From: a virus
Virus record (IMG/VR): IMGVR_UViG_3300028873_000040
Coordinates: 1 to 41,517 of that record
Strand: one strand, 5' to 3'
DNA: 41,517 nt
The first letter of the stretch is position 1. Each line of letters opens with the position of its first letter. A program made the position numbers and the translations under genes. The notes below the pieces were generated by a model. The model did not search any database, was not told the origin of the DNA, and worked only from the letters and a program-made list of their open reading frames with translations. Positions 40,261 through 41,517 of the stretch are shown piece after piece.

Positions 40261-41517
40261 TTAGTTATACTCTACAATATAAGACCATTCGTAAACGGAT
40301 GTTGATCCAAGATTTGTTATATCTTGGTAATTAAATCCTGACGCAGTACTTGTGGCAAAAAAACCTACGGTTATTCCAACATTTGCAGCTGCAATGTTAT
40401 TCGGAAATAAAACCACATGCGAATTATTCGGGTAACTTTGGGTGTAAGCCAGATGAAAAATACTGCCCGTAGTTGACACTGCTCCGGTCGTAATCTGTAT
40501 CACCCCGCTCCGATCATCCGATCCCGGCAATAGTACGTATGTTCCACCGGTACCGGCGGCAATCCCTAACGTTATGGTAGGGGGTTGTAGGTCGCCTATA
40601 ATTTCTACTATGCCGGACCGTTGAGGAAATGTGTCTGTCACATCAGAACCGCTGTGCGGGTTTGTTATAAGTATATTATTATGGTTTGAAGTGCCGTCTA
40701 TCAGTTCCAAACCACCGAACGTTGACGGGTAACCAGAACAAAATATACCCCCAATCATGTTACCGGATGAGTTGGCCCAGTTCGCGCCATATCTGTTAAA
40801 ATTCCCGACAACAAAGCCACTGTTAAACATCTGAATTGCGGCTGGTTCATATTCTGTATATATACTCGAAAGATTGCCTACATTTATGGGATTGATTGTT
40901 GTATGCGTTACGAATGAGTTATTGAATGCTGACGCAGTATTTGTTTCGTCAGGCAGATAGTAGTTGCGGTTACCGGTAAGTGGGTTATCTTGTATTGATG
41001 CTGAGTAAGAGCTACTTATGTCCGCTAACTCAATATCTGGTTGGGCAGACCCATTACCTGAACTTGCAGACATCAATAGGCGGCCGCCATCGTCACGGTA
41101 ATCCCAATAATCAGCACCCATGGCACCACTATAACCTGATGAATTTAGCAACTGAAAATAGTTTGTTCCACCCCCTGAATTAGACGCAGTATTACCATTG
41201 TTCAATACATTCTGAAATAAGCAAGTACATCCGCTTGTAATTGCGCTGTAAATAGCATCGTATCCGCTATCTGCTATGTGCATTGCGCTATCGGTTGCGC
41301 CCCCCACTACGAATGGACCTACACTGTTTGGTGCGGTCTGCGTTGTGATGTTTGCGTCCACCGTAGCCCGTTGGCTGTTGACCCATGTATTGAATTGCGC
41401 TGGTGTTGGCGCTTGCGCTGAACTGTCTACACCAGATGCGATAGCTACTACTGTCATGGCAGCTACTGTAATAGATGTGCGGATTCTTTGACCCCATACT
41501 TTTCCCGGTATCAGTTC
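40261..41517 (-). CDS. Tail fibre, C-terminal part (runs off the right edge)
   Basis: The frame is open from the window edge (first codons E-L-I-P-G-K) to the TAA at 40261. An internal ATG at 41457 gives 398 codons but would start inside an open frame. A hydrophobic stretch follows (TVAAMTVVAIASG), then NTWVNSQRATVDANITTQTA and a long beta-rich region. The end domain (GTGGTYVLLPGSDDRSGVIQ to SYIVEYN) is the type found at fibre tips of uncultured phages. It joins in frame to the 1-555 gene if the sequence is circular. A separate gene starting at 41457 is the alternative. Confidence 0.75.
   Translation of the reverse strand, partial: ELIPGKVWGQRIRTSITVAAMTVVAIASGVDSSAQAPTPAQFNTWVNSQRATVDANITTQTAPNSVGPFVVGGATDSAMHIADSGYDAIYSAITSGCTCLFQNVLNNGNTASNSGGGTNYFQLLNSSGYSGAMGADYWDYRDDGGRLLMSASSGNGSAQPDIELADISSSYSASIQDNPLTGNRNYYLPDETNTASAFNNSFVTHTTINPINVGNLSSIYTEYEPAAIQMFNSGFVVGNFNRYGANWANSSGNMIGGIFCSGYPSTFGGLELIDGTSNHNNILITNPHSGSDVTDTFPQRSGIVEIIGDLQPPTITLGIAAGTGGTYVLLPGSDDRSGVIQITTGAVSTTGSIFHLAYTQSYPNNSHVVLFPNNIAAANVGITVGFFATSTASGFNYQDITNLGSTSVYEWSYIVEYN

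Overview
The window looks like a complete tailed-phage genome of about 41.5 kb that infects a member of the Bacteroidota. The host call rests on four things. Promoters have the TTTG-N19..21-TAnnTTTG form used by that phylum. Most starts have an A-rich leader (ACAAAACAAAATG type) instead of a Shine-Dalgarno sequence. The primase-helicase is of the BT4734/VirE type. The SSB-like protein resembles DUF3127. Portal, HK97-like capsid, long tape-measure and tail-tube genes with no contractile sheath point to a siphovirus-like particle. No integrase or recombinase for lysogeny was recognised. The minus-strand reading frame open at base 1 continues in frame from base 41517 into a tail-fibre-like C-terminus, so the sequence is probably circular or circularly permuted and the window ends cut one fibre gene in two.

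Leftward structural module (21980 down to 1, then 41517 to 40261). In transcription order it holds small and large terminase, a small unknown protein, portal, an unknown virion-type protein, scaffold, tRNA-Met with its own promoters and terminator, major capsid protein, a secreted-type virion protein, an Ig-domain protein, a 57-aa EVAP-repeat protein, a connector-like protein, tail tube, two small proteins, a lysis cassette (holin-like protein and M15 endolysin), a membrane protein with a broken start, tape measure, an ASCH-domain moron with its own promoter, tail tip/hub, and the tail fibre.

Rightward module (22140 to 29988). A consensus promoter with a 16-bp palindromic operator drives three small unknown genes. 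These are followed by a terminator and an AT-rich, iteron-bearing region that is the best candidate for the replication origin. Next come a 127-aa protein that shares the C-terminal domain of the primase-helicase, a 76-aa protein, the primase-helicase itself, several unknown proteins, and two HTH-gene/enzyme pairs (a PAPS-reductase-like protein and a VRR-NUC nuclease). A decayed P63C-domain gene ends the module.

Leftward early-type module (36658 down to 30032). This is a tightly overlapping operon: an 81-aa protein, a helicase-adenine/cytosine methyltransferase fusion, a zinc ribbon, several tiny proteins, two small membrane proteins, a second SF2 helicase, a CxxC miniprotein and an alanine-repeat protein encoded by a hexanucleotide-type minisatellite.

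Rightward recombination module (36804 to 40166). It holds a 35-aa membrane protein, a putative single-strand annealing protein, a YqaJ-type exonuclease, an OB-fold SSB-like protein and small unknown proteins. It ends at a strong terminator facing the tail fibre. Together these genes give the phage its own replication initiation, recombination, DNA methylation, packaging, virion and lysis functions. Transcription is left to the host RNA polymerase, because no phage polymerase was seen.
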